From: Streptomyces sp. NBC_00483
GTDB lineage: Bacteria; Actinomycetota; Actinomycetes; Streptomycetales; Streptomycetaceae
Length of the DNA: 64,000 nt
Assembly: GCF_036013745.1 (NCBI RefSeq)
Contig: NZ_CP107880.1
Location: 2,976,001-3,040,000, forward strand
Reading direction: 5' to 3'
A model generated the notes under the pieces. That model worked only from the letters and a program-made list of their open reading frames with translations. It ran no database searches and was not told the origin of the DNA. Position 1 is the stretch's first letter. Each line of letters opens with the position of its first letter. A program made the translations under genes and the position numbers. Below, in pieces: positions 17,704 to 26,737 of this stretch.

Positions 17704-17838
17704 TTACGGGTGTTTGGGCACGGAGTGCAGCAGTGGTTTCGGGGATGTCTCGCCCGGCGGGGCACCGACCGCGGTCATGGTGAGGACCAGGGCGAGCGCC
17801 GCGGCGAGACCGATCGCCGCGGCGACGAGAGCACGCAT
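17704..17838 (-). CDS. SPW_0924-type 44-residue membrane peptide
   Basis: Very short reading frame MRALVAAAIG... with one hydrophobic helix (about residues 3-27) and a polar tail PPGETSPKPLLHSVPKHP. A textbook GGAGG sits six bases before the ATG, which strongly supports translation. A short protein of this sequence type is annotated in Streptomyces as SPW_0924 family, with unknown function. It is 39 bp upstream of, and in the same direction as, the DUF3068 gene, so the two probably form one transcript and may act together at the membrane. It is short enough to be missed by automatic gene callers. Confidence 0.75.
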   Translation of the reverse strand: MRALVAAAIGLAAALALVLTMTAVGAPPGETSPKPLLHSVPKHP

Positions 17839-17951
17839 GTCCGACCTCCCTGCAGCCTTGCGGCACACGGAATCTGATGAGGCGTCAGGCCTCTGGGTCG
17901 GTGCACCGTAGCAACGCGGAGCGGGAATGAGAACACGTTGTACGGGACGTA

Positions 17952-17988
17952 GTTGAGCCCCCGACCGGTGTCCGGTCGGGGGCTCAAC
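17952..17988 (-). terminator. Strong 17-bp hairpin terminator of the lytic transglycosylase gene
   Basis: Perfect 17-bp inverted repeat GTTGAGCCCCCGACCGG and its complement around a TGT triloop, 20 bp past the transglycosylase stop codon. There is no T-tract. It also insulates the downstream SPW_0924-DUF3068 pair. Confidence 0.8.
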
Positions 17989-18008
17989 TCGGGGCCGTGC
18001 GGCAGGTG

Positions 18009-19736
18009 TTACGAGGAAGCGGGCGCGGTCACCTTCAGTTCGACGTCGAGCGTCGCGCCGCCCGTCGTGGTGACGCGCAGCAGGAACGTGCCGGCCGTGT
18101 CGTCCGCGTACAGCTTCGGCAGCGTGAAGTGTCCGTCGGCGTCGGCCTTCAGGCCCTTGAGGGTGCGGATCGTCTTGCCGTCCGCGTCCTTGAAGTAGGG
18201 GCCCTTGTCCGCCTCGGTCGCGTCCTCCTTGGACGTGATGAGGGTCGCGGAAGCGGCGACCTTGTCGGCTGCGGCGCCCTTGTATGTCGCCTTCAGCTCG
18301 ACGGCCTTGTCGAAGGTGCCGCCCGCCTCGCAGGTCAGCGCGTCGGCGTCGGCCCGCTCCAGCTTGTCGGCGCGCGCGGTGACCGTCGCCGTGTGGGCGG
18401 GGCCGGTCACATTGCGGCCGACGACGGTGGTGCTGACCTTGAACTGGCCGGTCTTCTTCCCCGCCTTGAGCGCCGGTGCGGTGGCCACGCCCGAGCTGTT
18501 CGTGGTGACGGTGGCACTGGTGGCGCCGCCGGAGAACGTGGCGTCCGTGGCGCCGACGATCGCGAAGCGGATCTTCGCGGAGCCGACGGCGGAGCCCGCC
18601 GCGTTCTTCGCCTTCACCTTGACCCGCGCGCTGAAGGAGTCGTCCTGCAAAGCGGCGAGGGTGCCGGTGCCCGCGTCGGCGAGCTTGGTGACGGACGCGG
18701 TGGGGCTGGTGGTGGGCGGCGGAGTGGTCCCGCCCGGGCTCTCCGAGCCGCCACCGCCGGTGTTCCCACCGGGCTTGGTCGAACCGCCACCCGGGCTCGT
18801 CGAGCCGCCGCCGGGAGTCGTCGAACCGCCGCCGGACGGGGGCTTGGACGGGTTCTTCGTGGTCGGCGACTCCGACGGGCGGTCGGTGGGGCTCGGCGAC
18901 GTGCTCGCGCCGCCGCCGCTCGGGTGCTTGGGCAGCACGCCGGTGCCGTCGGGGACCGAGTGGGAGTTCTTGCGGTAGAACTCCAGCCACTTCAGGACGG
19001 TGGCGAGGTAGTCCGAGGAGTTGTTGTAGCTGAGGATCGCCTTGTTGAGGTCCAAGGCGTTCGACAGGTCGCGGTCGGCACGGCACAGATAGTGGCCCGC
19101 GGCGAGGGCGGCGTCGTAGACGTTGTTCGGGTCCTTCTTGCCGTCGCCGTTGCCGTCGCGGCCGGCCCACTCCCACGTGGAAGGGATGAACTGCATGGGG
19201 CCCACCGCCCGGTCGTGGGTGGTGTCGCCGTCGTAGGAGCCGCCGTCGGTGTCGGTGATCTTCGCGAAGCCGTTGCCGTTCAGGGGCGGGCCGAGGATCG
19301 CGTGGAGCGTGGTGCCGTCCGCGTCGACGTCGCCGCCGCGGGCCTGGCCCGACTCGACCTTTCCGATCGCGGCGAGCAGTTGCCAGTCCAGATTGCAGCC
19401 GGGCTTCGTGGTGCCTATCTCGGATGCAGCCTTCTTGTAGGCGTCGAGGACGGTCGCGGGTATGCCGGAGTCGTCGCCGCCCTTCCCGCCCGTGCCGGGC
19501 GAGGTGGTCGGGTCGTCGGTGGGGCTGTCCAGCGAGGGCAGGTCGCTGTAGTAGTCCGGGTCCGTCGCCGAGTCCGGCGGAGTGCCGTCGGAGCGGTCCG
19601 CCGCGGAACTGCCGCCGTCCGGGTGCGGAGGGCTCACTCCGGGTGCCTGGGACGCGGACAGGGCCGCCACCGCCGCGGCGGCGACCGCGGCCGTCATGAC
19701 TCCTCTGCGCAGTCGCCTGCCGAATACCGCCGCCAT
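18009..19736 (-). CDS. Secreted lytic murein transglycosylase with Ig-like C-terminal domain
   Basis: 575 residues. A signal peptide (residues about 1-33, FGRRLRRGVMTAAVAAAAVAA) is followed by a Pro/Ser/Asp-rich linker and an SLT-type catalytic domain (about 95-260). The domain has LAAIGKVESGQA, where the glutamate is the expected catalytic acid, and the MltB-like GPMQFIPSTWEWAGRDGN plus YDAALAAGHYLC. A long low-complexity linker of GGGST/SPGG repeats (about 285-350) leads to two immunoglobulin-like beta domains rich in Thr/Val. The enzyme cleaves peptidoglycan glycan strands outside the cell; the Ig domains likely hold it on the wall. GGGGAGGG precedes the ATG at 19736. The strong hairpin at 17952-17988 ends the transcript. 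Confidence 0.87.
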   Translation of the reverse strand: MAAVFGRRLRRGVMTAAVAAAAVAALSASQAPGVSPPHPDGGSSAADRSDGTPPDSATDPDYYSDLPSLDSPTDDPTTSPGTGGKGGDDSGIPATVLDAYKKAASEIGTTKPGCNLDWQLLAAIGKVESGQARGGDVDADGTTLHAILGPPLNGNGFAKITDTDGGSYDGDTTHDRAVGPMQFIPSTWEWAGRDGNGDGKKDPNNVYDAALAAGHYLCRADRDLSNALDLNKAILSYNNSSDYLATVLKWLEFYRKNSHSVPDGTGVLPKHPSGGGASTSPSPTDRPSESPTTKNPSKPPSGGGSTTPGGGSTSPGGGSTKPGGNTGGGGSESPGGTTPPPTTSPTASVTKLADAGTGTLAALQDDSFSARVKVKAKNAAGSAVGSAKIRFAIVGATDATFSGGATSATVTTNSSGVATAPALKAGKKTGQFKVSTTVVGRNVTGPAHTATVTARADKLERADADALTCEAGGTFDKAVELKATYKGAAADKVAASATLITSKEDATEADKGPYFKDADGKTIRTLKGLKADADGHFTLPKLYADDTAGTFLLRVTTTGGATLDVELKVTAPASS

Positions 19737-19916
19737 TCCGCGAGCCCTCCCCTTGTCGCCTTTACCGACCCGCCACGCTCCCCAGCGCACGGATCCCGCC
19801 GACCCTACGACAACTTCCGCCGCACAGACACCCGTTCGTGCCCGGTATTGAACGATTGCGCCACAACGGATGCCGTACGATTCCACGCTTGCACGTACGG
19901 GACGACAGGGGGCCAT

Positions 19917-20768
19917 GTGCCGTTCACCATCAGCCATGCAGCGGCTGTGCTGCCCTTTGTGCGGCGGGACGGTTCGGGGCGCGGTCCGCTCGTTCCCGCG
20001 CTGCTCGTCGCCGGGTCGTTCGCGCCCGACCTCACGTACTACGCGGCGGGCGTGCTGCCGGGGGCGATGGGATTCGGCTCGTTCACGCACTCGTTCACGG
20101 GTGTGTTCACCGTGGACGTGGGGCTCGCGCTCGCGCTGGTGGCCTTGTGGGCGCTGATCCGGGAGCCGGTGCTCGGGCTCGTACCGGGGCGGGTGCGGGG
20201 CCGGGTGGGGGCGGTGCTCCGGCCTTCTCGGCGGCGTACGGGATGGTGGCCGCTGTGGTGGTACGTCTCCGCGGCGCTCGGCGCCACGACGCACGTCGTG
20301 TGGGACGCCTTCACGCACCCGGACCGCTGGGGCCTGCGCCTCTTCCCCGTCCTCGGCGAGACGTTCGCCGGGTCGCCGCTCTACTGGTACGTCCAGTACG
20401 CCGGTTCGGCCGCCGCCCTCGCCGTACTCGCCGCGTTCGCGTGGTGGGCGGTACGGGGCGCCACCCCCGCCGAGACGGGCCCGGCACCGTCCCCCGGCGA
20501 GCGGTGGCTGGCGTGGACCCTGATCGCGGGCTGCGCCTGTGTCGCGGGCGCGTTGCGGGTGGCGAACTGGCTGTCGTACGTCGACGGGGCCGGGCTCACC
20601 TGGCAACCGTGGGAGATCATCCCGGCGCTGTGCTTCGGGGCTGGGGCGGGCCTCGGCGTGGGGGTGGTGCTGTACGCACTGGTGAGCCGTTTCAAGCCCC
20701 GCCGACGCGCACAGTCACCTCAAGCGGCGCCGACGACTGCAGCCAATTCAAGCCCCTCCGGCGATTGA
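19917..20768 (+). CDS. DUF4184 family membrane protein
   Basis: 283 residues, about six transmembrane helices. It begins PFTISHAAAVLPF, with FAPDLTYYA, FTHSFTGVFTVD, GATTHVVWDAFTHPDRWG and a final helix near residue 250. Conserved His/Asp residues in these motifs are typical of DUF4184, a family related to membrane-bound metal-dependent hydrolases (YdjM-like). No activity is established. The GTG at 19917 follows ACAGGGGG. The last 26 or so codons (from FKPRRR) run into dispersed-repeat DNA, and the stop codon is part of repeat copy B, so the tail is probably not conserved. Confidence 0.82.
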   Translation: MPFTISHAAAVLPFVRRDGSGRGPLVPALLVAGSFAPDLTYYAAGVLPGAMGFGSFTHSFTGVFTVDVGLALALVALWALIREPVLGLVPGRVRGRVGAVLRPSRRRTGWWPLWWYVSAALGATTHVVWDAFTHPDRWGLRLFPVLGETFAGSPLYWYVQYAGSAAALAVLAAFAWWAVRGATPAETGPAPSPGERWLAWTLIAGCACVAGALRVANWLSYVDGAGLTWQPWEIIPALCFGAGAGLGVGVVLYALVSRFKPRRRAQSPQAAPTTAANSSPSGD

Positions 20769-20846
20769 GGAGCGGGGTCCGGGGCAGAGCCCCGATCATT
20801 TCAGCCCCGCCGGCGTTTGAGGCGCGGGGTCCGGGGCGGAGCCCCG
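20691..20846. repeat. Two and a half copies of the dispersed palindromic repeat (copies B and C)
   Basis: A half unit TTCAAGCCCCGCCGACG starts at 20691 inside the DUF4184 gene. Copy B (20747-20794) and copy C (20799-20846) are 48-bp near-identical units that open with T(C)AAGCCCC-CCGGCG-TTGAGG and end GCGGGGTCCGGGGC-GAGCCCCG. Each contains two inverted repeats. They fill the gap between the convergent DUF4184 and polA genes and could serve as a bidirectional terminator. Confidence 0.85.
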
Positions 20847-20912
20847 TGACGTGAGCCGGGCGCGGGCCGCGACAACGCAACCCGCACCCCGCACCCTCCC
20901 GACCGCCGGAGG

Positions 20913-23675
20913 CTAATGCGCCGCAGACTCCCAGTCCGCACCAAGCCCCACCGACACATCCAGCGGAGCGCGCAGCTCAACCGCCCCGGCCATTTCCCGC
21001 CGCACCAACTCCTCCGCCGCAGCGGCCTCACCGGGGGCGATCTCAAGCACGATTTCGTCGTGGACCTGAAGCAGCATCCGCGACTTGAGCTTCGCCTCCG
21101 TGAGCGCCTTGTCCACGTTCAGCATCGCGATCTTCACGATGTCCGCGGCGGTGCCCTGGATCGGCGCGTTGAGCGCCATCCGCTCGGCCATCTCGCGGCG
21201 CTGCCGGTTGTCCGAGTTCAGGTCGGGCAGGTAGCGGCGGCGCCCCAGCATCGTCTCCGTGTACCCGGTGGCGCGCGCCTCGTCGACGGCCCGCCGCAGG
21301 TAGTCCCGTACTCCGCCGAACCGCTCGAAGTACGTGTCCATCAGGCCGCGCGCCTCGCCCGGGTCGATGCCCAGCTGGCCGGAGAGGCCGAAGGCGGAGA
21401 GGCCGTACGCGAGCCCGTACGACATCGCCTTGATCTTGCGGCGCATCTCCGCGTCGACCGCGTCCCGCTCCACTCCGAAGACCTGCGAGGCCACCGTGGT
21501 GTGCAGGTCCTCGCCGGAGTTGAACGCCTCCAGGAGGCCCTCGTCCTCGGACAGGTGCGCCATGACGCGCAGTTCGATCTGGCTGTAGTCGGCCGTCATC
21601 AGCGACTCGTAGCCCTCCCCGACGACGAAGCCGCGACGGATCGCGCGGCCCTCGTCGGTGCGGACCGGAATGTTCTGCAGGTTCGGGTCGGTCGACGACA
21701 GGCGTCCCGTCGCCGCCACCGTCTGGTTGAACGTGGTGTGGATGCGGCCGTCCGCCGCGATCGTCTTGATCAGGCCCTCGACGGTGACACGGAGCTTGGC
21801 CTGCTCACGGTGGCGCAGCATGATCACGGGGAGTTCGTGGTCGGTCTGCGTGGCCAGCCAGGCGAGCGCGTCGGCGTCCGTCGTGTACCCGGTCTTGGTC
21901 TTCTTCGTCTTCGGAAGGTCGAGTTCCTCGAAGAAGACGGCCTGGAGCTGCTTGGGGGAGCCGAGGTTGAACTCGTGCCCGACGGCGTCGTGCGCCTCCT
22001 TCACCGCCTGCTGCACGGCGCCCGCGAACATCTGCTCCATCGACTCCAGGTGGGCGCGGTCGGCGGCGATGCCGTGCCGCTCCAGGCGCGCGAGGAGCGT
22101 GGACGTGGGCAGCTCGATGTCGGTGAGCAGATCGGCGGCGCCGACCTCGCCCAGGCGCGTGCCGAAGGCCTCGCCCAGGTCGAGGATCGCGCGGGCCTGC
22201 ACCATGAGCGCGTCGGCCTCCGCCTGGTCGTCCTCGTCGGTACCGAACGCGAGTTGACCGTCGGCCGCGCCGGCCGGGGCCAGCTCGCGGCCCAGGTACT
22301 CGAGCGACAGCGCGTCGAGCGCGAAGGAGCGGCGGCCCGGCTTGACCAGGTACGCGGCGAGCGCCGTGTCCATGGTGATGCCGTCGACGCTCCAGCCGTG
22401 CTCGGCGAAGACCCGCATCACGGACTTGGCGTTGTGCAGCACCTTCGGCTTCTTCGCGTCGGCGAGCCACGCGGCGAAGGCCTTCTCGTCGCCCTCGTCC
22501 AGCGTCGACGGGTCGAACCAGGCGGCCTCTCCCCCGGCGGCGGCCAGCGCGACCTCGGTGACCGAGCCCGTACCGAGCGACCAGGTGTCGACGGACGCGA
22601 GGCCCAGGACGGCCTTGCCGTGCTCGGCCAGCCACGGCGCGACCTCGCCCGACGCAAGGACCTTCCCGTCGAGCTCGACGCCCGGCTCCGCCGGGGTCTC
22701 CTCGGCCTCCTCGGCCCCCGGGTCGACGGCGAACAGGCGCTCGCGCAGCGACGGGTTACGGATCTCCAGCGTGTCCAGGATCATCGCGATCGCCGTACGG
22801 TCGTACGCCTCGCGCCCCAGGTCGGTGACCGTCTTCGGCAGCTCGACGTCACGCACCATCTCGGTCAGGCGCCGGTTCAGCTTCACGGCCTCGATGTGGT
22901 CCCGGAAGTTCTGCCCCGCCTTGCCCTTGACCTCCTCGGCGCGCTCGACCAACTCCGCGAACGAACCGAACTGGTTGATCCACTTCGCGGCCGTCTTCTC
23001 GCCGACACCGGGGATGCCCGGCAGGTTGTCCGACGGGTCGCCGCGCAGCGCCGCGAAGTCCGGGTACTGGGCCGGCGTGAGCCCGTACTTCTCCTCGACC
23101 TTCTCCGGCGTGAACCGCGTGAGCTCGGAGACGCCCTTGGTGGGGTACAGCACCGTCACGTTCTCCGAGACCAGCTGGAACGAGTCCCGGTCGCCGGTGA
23201 CGATGAGCACCTCGAAGCCCGCGGCCTCGGCCTGCGTCGCGAGCGTCGCGATGACGTCGTCGGCCTCGAAGCCGTCGACCGCGAAGCGCGGCGTGTGCAT
23301 CGCGTCGAGCAGCTCGCCGATCAGCTCGACCTGGCCCTTGAACTCGTCCGGCGTCTTCGAACGGTTCGCCTTGTACTCGGTGAACTCCTCGGAGCGCCAC
23401 GTCTTGCGGGACACGTCGAACGCCACCGCGAAGTGCGTGGGCTCCTCGTCGCGCAGCGTGTTCGCCAGCATCGACGCGAAACCGTAGATCGCGTTCGTCG
23501 GCTGCCCCGTCGCCGTCGTGAAGTTCTCCGCGGGCAGCGCGAAGAATGCCCGGTACGCCAGCGAGTGCCCGTCCATGAGCATCAGGCGGGGGCGCCCGCC
23601 CGAGCTGCTGTCTGCTGCCTTCGCCACCGGATCCACCGTCTTCTTCGCCGTCTTCGCTGCTGCTTTCTCTGCCAC
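20913..23675 (-). CDS. polA: DNA polymerase I
   Basis: 920-residue repair and Okazaki-fragment polymerase. After an Ala/Lys-rich leader come the 5'-3' exonuclease domain (about 28-300: LMDGHSLAYRAFF, DGFEADDVIATLA, TGDRDSFQLV, GIPGVGEKTAAKWI) and an inactive-looking 3'-5' exonuclease-like domain (about 330-520), lacking the DxE metal site. The polymerase domain has motif A MTADYSQIELRVMAHLSED, motif B RRKIKAMSYGLAYG and motif C LQVHDEIVLE. Motif B has the Tyr rather than Phe nucleotide-selectivity residue. GTG 23675 was chosen; GTG 23681 is an alternative. Convergent with DUF4184 across the repeats and divergent from the YdeP gene. Confidence 0.95.
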   Translation of the reverse strand: MAEKAAAKTAKKTVDPVAKAADSSSGGRPRLMLMDGHSLAYRAFFALPAENFTTATGQPTNAIYGFASMLANTLRDEEPTHFAVAFDVSRKTWRSEEFTEYKANRSKTPDEFKGQVELIGELLDAMHTPRFAVDGFEADDVIATLATQAEAAGFEVLIVTGDRDSFQLVSENVTVLYPTKGVSELTRFTPEKVEEKYGLTPAQYPDFAALRGDPSDNLPGIPGVGEKTAAKWINQFGSFAELVERAEEVKGKAGQNFRDHIEAVKLNRRLTEMVRDVELPKTVTDLGREAYDRTAIAMILDTLEIRNPSLRERLFAVDPGAEEAEETPAEPGVELDGKVLASGEVAPWLAEHGKAVLGLASVDTWSLGTGSVTEVALAAAGGEAAWFDPSTLDEGDEKAFAAWLADAKKPKVLHNAKSVMRVFAEHGWSVDGITMDTALAAYLVKPGRRSFALDALSLEYLGRELAPAGAADGQLAFGTDEDDQAEADALMVQARAILDLGEAFGTRLGEVGAADLLTDIELPTSTLLARLERHGIAADRAHLESMEQMFAGAVQQAVKEAHDAVGHEFNLGSPKQLQAVFFEELDLPKTKKTKTGYTTDADALAWLATQTDHELPVIMLRHREQAKLRVTVEGLIKTIAADGRIHTTFNQTVAATGRLSSTDPNLQNIPVRTDEGRAIRRGFVVGEGYESLMTADYSQIELRVMAHLSEDEGLLEAFNSGEDLHTTVASQVFGVERDAVDAEMRRKIKAMSYGLAYGLSAFGLSGQLGIDPGEARGLMDTYFERFGGVRDYLRRAVDEARATGYTETMLGRRRYLPDLNSDNRQRREMAERMALNAPIQGTAADIVKIAMLNVDKALTEAKLKSRMLLQVHDEIVLEIAPGEAAAAEELVRREMAGAVELRAPLDVSVGLGADWESAAH

Positions 23676-23873
23676 GCCCACGATCCTGCCACGCCCCACT
23701 GACAGCCCGCCCGTCTCCCACCCCCGCCCTTGCAAAGAATCGCTGCGCGATGCCCCTCCTGACTCCACCTCGGACCGCCACCGGCGTTGTCACACCCCCG
23801 TGCGAAGATCGGAGACGTAGCTCACAGCACGGCATCGCAGCATCGCAGGACCTGCTCAAAGGGGAGCCGAACC

Positions 23874-26168
23874 ATGGCAAGCAAGCCGCCCGCATCCGAC
23901 CCGGTACAGGACGCGCCGCAGGTCGCGGCGCCGCAGCACCATGCCGCCGGGCTCCCCGCCGTGAAGCACTCGCTCAAGATGGCCCGCGAGCAGATGGGCG
24001 TGAAGCGGACCGCGCTGACGCTGCTGCGCGTCAACCAGAAGGACGGCTTCGACTGCCCCGGCTGCGCCTGGCCCGAGCCGGAGCACCGGCACGCGGCGGA
24101 GTTCTGTGAGAACGGGGCGAAGGCGGTCGCCGAGGAGGCCACCCTGCGCCGCGTGACGCCGGAGTTCTTCGCCGCGCACCCGGTCAAGGACCTCGCGACG
24201 CGCTCCGGGTACTGGCTGGGCCAGCAGGGCCGGCTCACGCACCCCATGCTTCTGGAAGGAGGGGGTCCTGACGAGGGCGGCACCCACTACGAGCCCGTCT
24301 CGTGGGAGCGCGCCTTCGACATCATCGGCGAGGAACTCGAAGCGCTCGCCTCCCCCGACGAGGCCGTCTTCTACACATCGGGGCGCACCAGCAACGAGGC
24401 GGCGTTCCTCTACCAGTTGTTCGCCCGCGAGTTCGGCACGAACAACCTGCCCGACTGCTCGAACATGTGCCACGAGTCGTCCGGTTCCGCGCTCACGGAG
24501 ACCATCGGCATCGGCAAGGGCAGCGTCCTCCTGGAGGACCTCTACAAGTCGGATCTGATCATCGTCGCCGGGCAGAACCCGGGCACGAACCATCCGCGCA
24601 TGCTCTCCGCCCTGGAGAAGGCGAAGGCCGGCGGCGCGAAGATCATCTCGATCAACCCGCTGCCGGAGGCGGGGCTCGAGAAGTTCAAGAACCCGCAGAC
24701 CCCGAAGGGGATGACCAAGGGCGCCGCGCTCAACGACCTGTTCCTGCAGATCCGCCTCGGCGGCGACCAGGCCCTCTTCCGCCTCCTCAACAAGATGATC
24801 CTCGACACTGGAGGCGCCACCGACGACGCCTTCATCGCCGAACACACCCACGGCTACGAGGAGTTCGCCGCGGCCGCCCGCGCCGCCGACTGGGACGAGA
24901 CGCTCGCGGCGACCGGCCTCTCCCGCGCCGACATCGAGCGCACCCTGGAGATGGTCCTCGCCTCCAAGCGCACCGTCGTGTGCTGGGCCATGGGCCTCAC
25001 CCAGCACAAGCACTCCGTGCCGACGATCCGCGAAGTGGTCAACTTCCTGCTGCTGCGCGGCAACATCGGACGGGCAGGCGCCGGCGTGTGCCCCGTCCGC
25101 GGCCACTCCAATGTGCAGGGCGACCGCACGATGGGCATCTTCGAGCGCCCCGCGCCCGCGTTCCTCGACGCCCTGGAGAAGGAGTTCGGCTTCGCCCCGC
25201 CGCGCGAGCACGGCTTCGACGTCGTGCGCGCCATCCGCGCCCTGCGCGACGGCCAGGCCAAGGTCTTCTTCGCGATGGGCGGCAACTTCGTCTCGGCCTC
25301 ACCCGACACGGACGTCACCGAGTCGGCGATGCGCCGCGCCCGCCTCACCGTTCACGTCTCCACGAAGCTGAACCGCTCGCACACCGTCACCGGCGCCCGC
25401 GCCCTGATCCTGCCCACCCTCGGCCGCACCGAGCGCGACCTCCAGGGCAGCGGCGAGCAGTTCGTCACCGTCGAGGACTCCATGGGCATGGTCCACGCCT
25501 CCCGCGGCCGCCTCGACCCGGCGAGCCGGCACCTGCTGTCCGAACCGGCCATCGTCGCCCGCCTCGCCCGCCGCGTCCTCGGCGCCGAATCGGCCACGCC
25601 CTGGGAGGAGTTCGAGAAGGACTACGCGACGGTCCGCGACCGCATCGCGCGCGTGGTCCCCGGCTTCGAGGACTTCAACAAGAAGGTCGCCGATCCGAAC
25701 GGGTTGGCGCTCCCGCACGCCCCGCGCGACGAGCGCCGCTTCCCCACCACCACCGGCAAGGCCAACTTCACGGCCGCGCCCGTCGAGTACCCGCGCGTAC
25801 CCGAGGGCCGCCTGCTCCTGCAGACGCTGCGCTCGCACGACCAGTACAACACCACGATCTACGGCCTCGACGACCGCTACCGCGGCATCAAGAACGGCCG
25901 CCGCGTCGTCCTCGTCAACGCCGACGACGCCAAGGACCTCGACCTCGCCGAGGGCTCCTACGTGGACCTCGTGAGCGAGTGGAGCGACGGCGTCGAGCGG
26001 CGCGCGCCCGGCTTCCGCGTCGTGCACTACCCGACGGCCCGCGGCTGCGCGGCCGCCTACTACCCGGAGACGAACGTGCTGGTGCCGCTGGACGCCACCG
26101 CCGACACCAGCAACACACCCGCGAGCAAGTCCGTCGTGGTCCGCCTGGAACAATCCAGGACCGACTGA
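23874..26168 (+). CDS. FdhF/YdeP-type molybdopterin oxidoreductase
   Basis: 764-residue protein of the DMSO reductase/formate dehydrogenase superfamily. The N-terminus has CPGCAWPEP and a further Cys (C61, C64, C78) typical of the YdeP branch. Then come TSGRTSNEAAFLYQLFAREFGTNN, DCSNMCHESSG (pterin region), VAGQNPGTNHPR, and the C-terminal molydopterin dinucleotide domain (QTLRSHDQYNTTIYGLDDRYRG). E. coli YdeP is linked to acid resistance, but the reaction of this branch is unknown. It lacks a Tat signal and should be cytoplasmic. The ATG at 23874 follows AAAGGGGAG. No partner subunit genes are beside it. Confidence 0.88.
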   Translation: MASKPPASDPVQDAPQVAAPQHHAAGLPAVKHSLKMAREQMGVKRTALTLLRVNQKDGFDCPGCAWPEPEHRHAAEFCENGAKAVAEEATLRRVTPEFFAAHPVKDLATRSGYWLGQQGRLTHPMLLEGGGPDEGGTHYEPVSWERAFDIIGEELEALASPDEAVFYTSGRTSNEAAFLYQLFAREFGTNNLPDCSNMCHESSGSALTETIGIGKGSVLLEDLYKSDLIIVAGQNPGTNHPRMLSALEKAKAGGAKIISINPLPEAGLEKFKNPQTPKGMTKGAALNDLFLQIRLGGDQALFRLLNKMILDTGGATDDAFIAEHTHGYEEFAAAARAADWDETLAATGLSRADIERTLEMVLASKRTVVCWAMGLTQHKHSVPTIREVVNFLLLRGNIGRAGAGVCPVRGHSNVQGDRTMGIFERPAPAFLDALEKEFGFAPPREHGFDVVRAIRALRDGQAKVFFAMGGNFVSASPDTDVTESAMRRARLTVHVSTKLNRSHTVTGARALILPTLGRTERDLQGSGEQFVTVEDSMGMVHASRGRLDPASRHLLSEPAIVARLARRVLGAESATPWEEFEKDYATVRDRIARVVPGFEDFNKKVADPNGLALPHAPRDERRFPTTTGKANFTAAPVEYPRVPEGRLLLQTLRSHDQYNTTIYGLDDRYRGIKNGRRVVLVNADDAKDLDLAEGSYVDLVSEWSDGVERRAPGFRVVHYPTARGCAAAYYPETNVLVPLDATADTSNTPASKSVVVRLEQSRTD

Positions 26169-26210
26169 GCGTTTGCTCAGCCGCGTGGGCGGCTCAAGAC
26201 GCCCACGCGG
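26165..26210 (+). terminator. Double hairpin after the YdeP gene
   Basis: Two adjacent perfect stems: CTGAGC-GTTT-GCTCAG (26165-26180, overlapping the stop codon) and CCGCGTGGGCG / CGCCCACGCGG with an 8-nt loop (26181-26210). There is no T-tract. A likely terminator, or a processing site, before the thioesterase gene. Confidence 0.65.
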
Positions 26211-26266
26211 ACGACTCAAGCCACGTAGACGACTCAAGCAAGGCACGACGAACGGAGCCGGGCGCC

Positions 26267-26737
26267 ATGGGCGAGCAGAACCACACGCAGTTCCCGCAAG
26301 AGGTCATCGACGAGTACGCGGCACTCGGCATCGACCTCGTCGCCCTGTTCTCCGCCGGACACCTCGGCACGCGCATGGGCATCGAGATGAAGGAGGCCTC
26401 GGCCGAGCGCGTCGTCGGCACCATGCCCGTCGAGGGCAACACCCAGCCCTACGGGCTGCTGCACGGCGGCGCCTCCGCCGTGCTCGCCGAGACCCTCGGC
26501 TCCGTCGGCGCGATGCTGCACGGCGGCAGCGGCAGGATCGCCGTCGGCGTCGACCTGAACTGCACGCACCACCGCAGCGCCCGCTCCGGCCTCGTCACCG
26601 GCGTCGCCACCCCGCTGCACCGCGGCCGCTCCACGGCGACGTACGAGATCGTCATCACCGACGAGCAGGACAGACGGGTCTGCTCGGCCCGCCTGACCTG
26701 CATGCTCAAGGAAGTCGCGGACGCGCCCACCGCATAG
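26267..26737 (+). CDS. PaaI-type hotdog thioesterase
   Basis: 156-residue single hotdog domain. The family signature G-x-V-H-G-G-x-x-x-x-L-x-E appears as GLLHGGASAVLAETLGS near residues 64-80, with VGVDLNCTHHRSARSG and a C-terminal strand RVCSARLTCMLKE. These enzymes hydrolyse aryl- or acyl-CoA thioesters in the cytoplasm; 1,4-dihydroxy-2-naphthoyl-CoA or phenylacetate intermediates are possible substrates but cannot be told apart here. The ATG at 26267 follows GGAG. The last eight codons form the first unit of a 32-bp tandem repeat that runs on past the stop. Confidence 0.86.
   Translation: MGEQNHTQFPQEVIDEYAALGIDLVALFSAGHLGTRMGIEMKEASAERVVGTMPVEGNTQPYGLLHGGASAVLAETLGSVGAMLHGGSGRIAVGVDLNCTHHRSARSGLVTGVATPLHRGRSTATYEIVITDEQDRRVCSARLTCMLKEVADAPTA

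Noticed and set aside
87..26168. Nitrate respiration or assimilation system formed by the NarK-like transporter and the YdeP oxidoreductase
   Set aside because: They are more than 22 kb apart, YdeP-type proteins are not nitrate reductases, and no other nar/nas genes are present.
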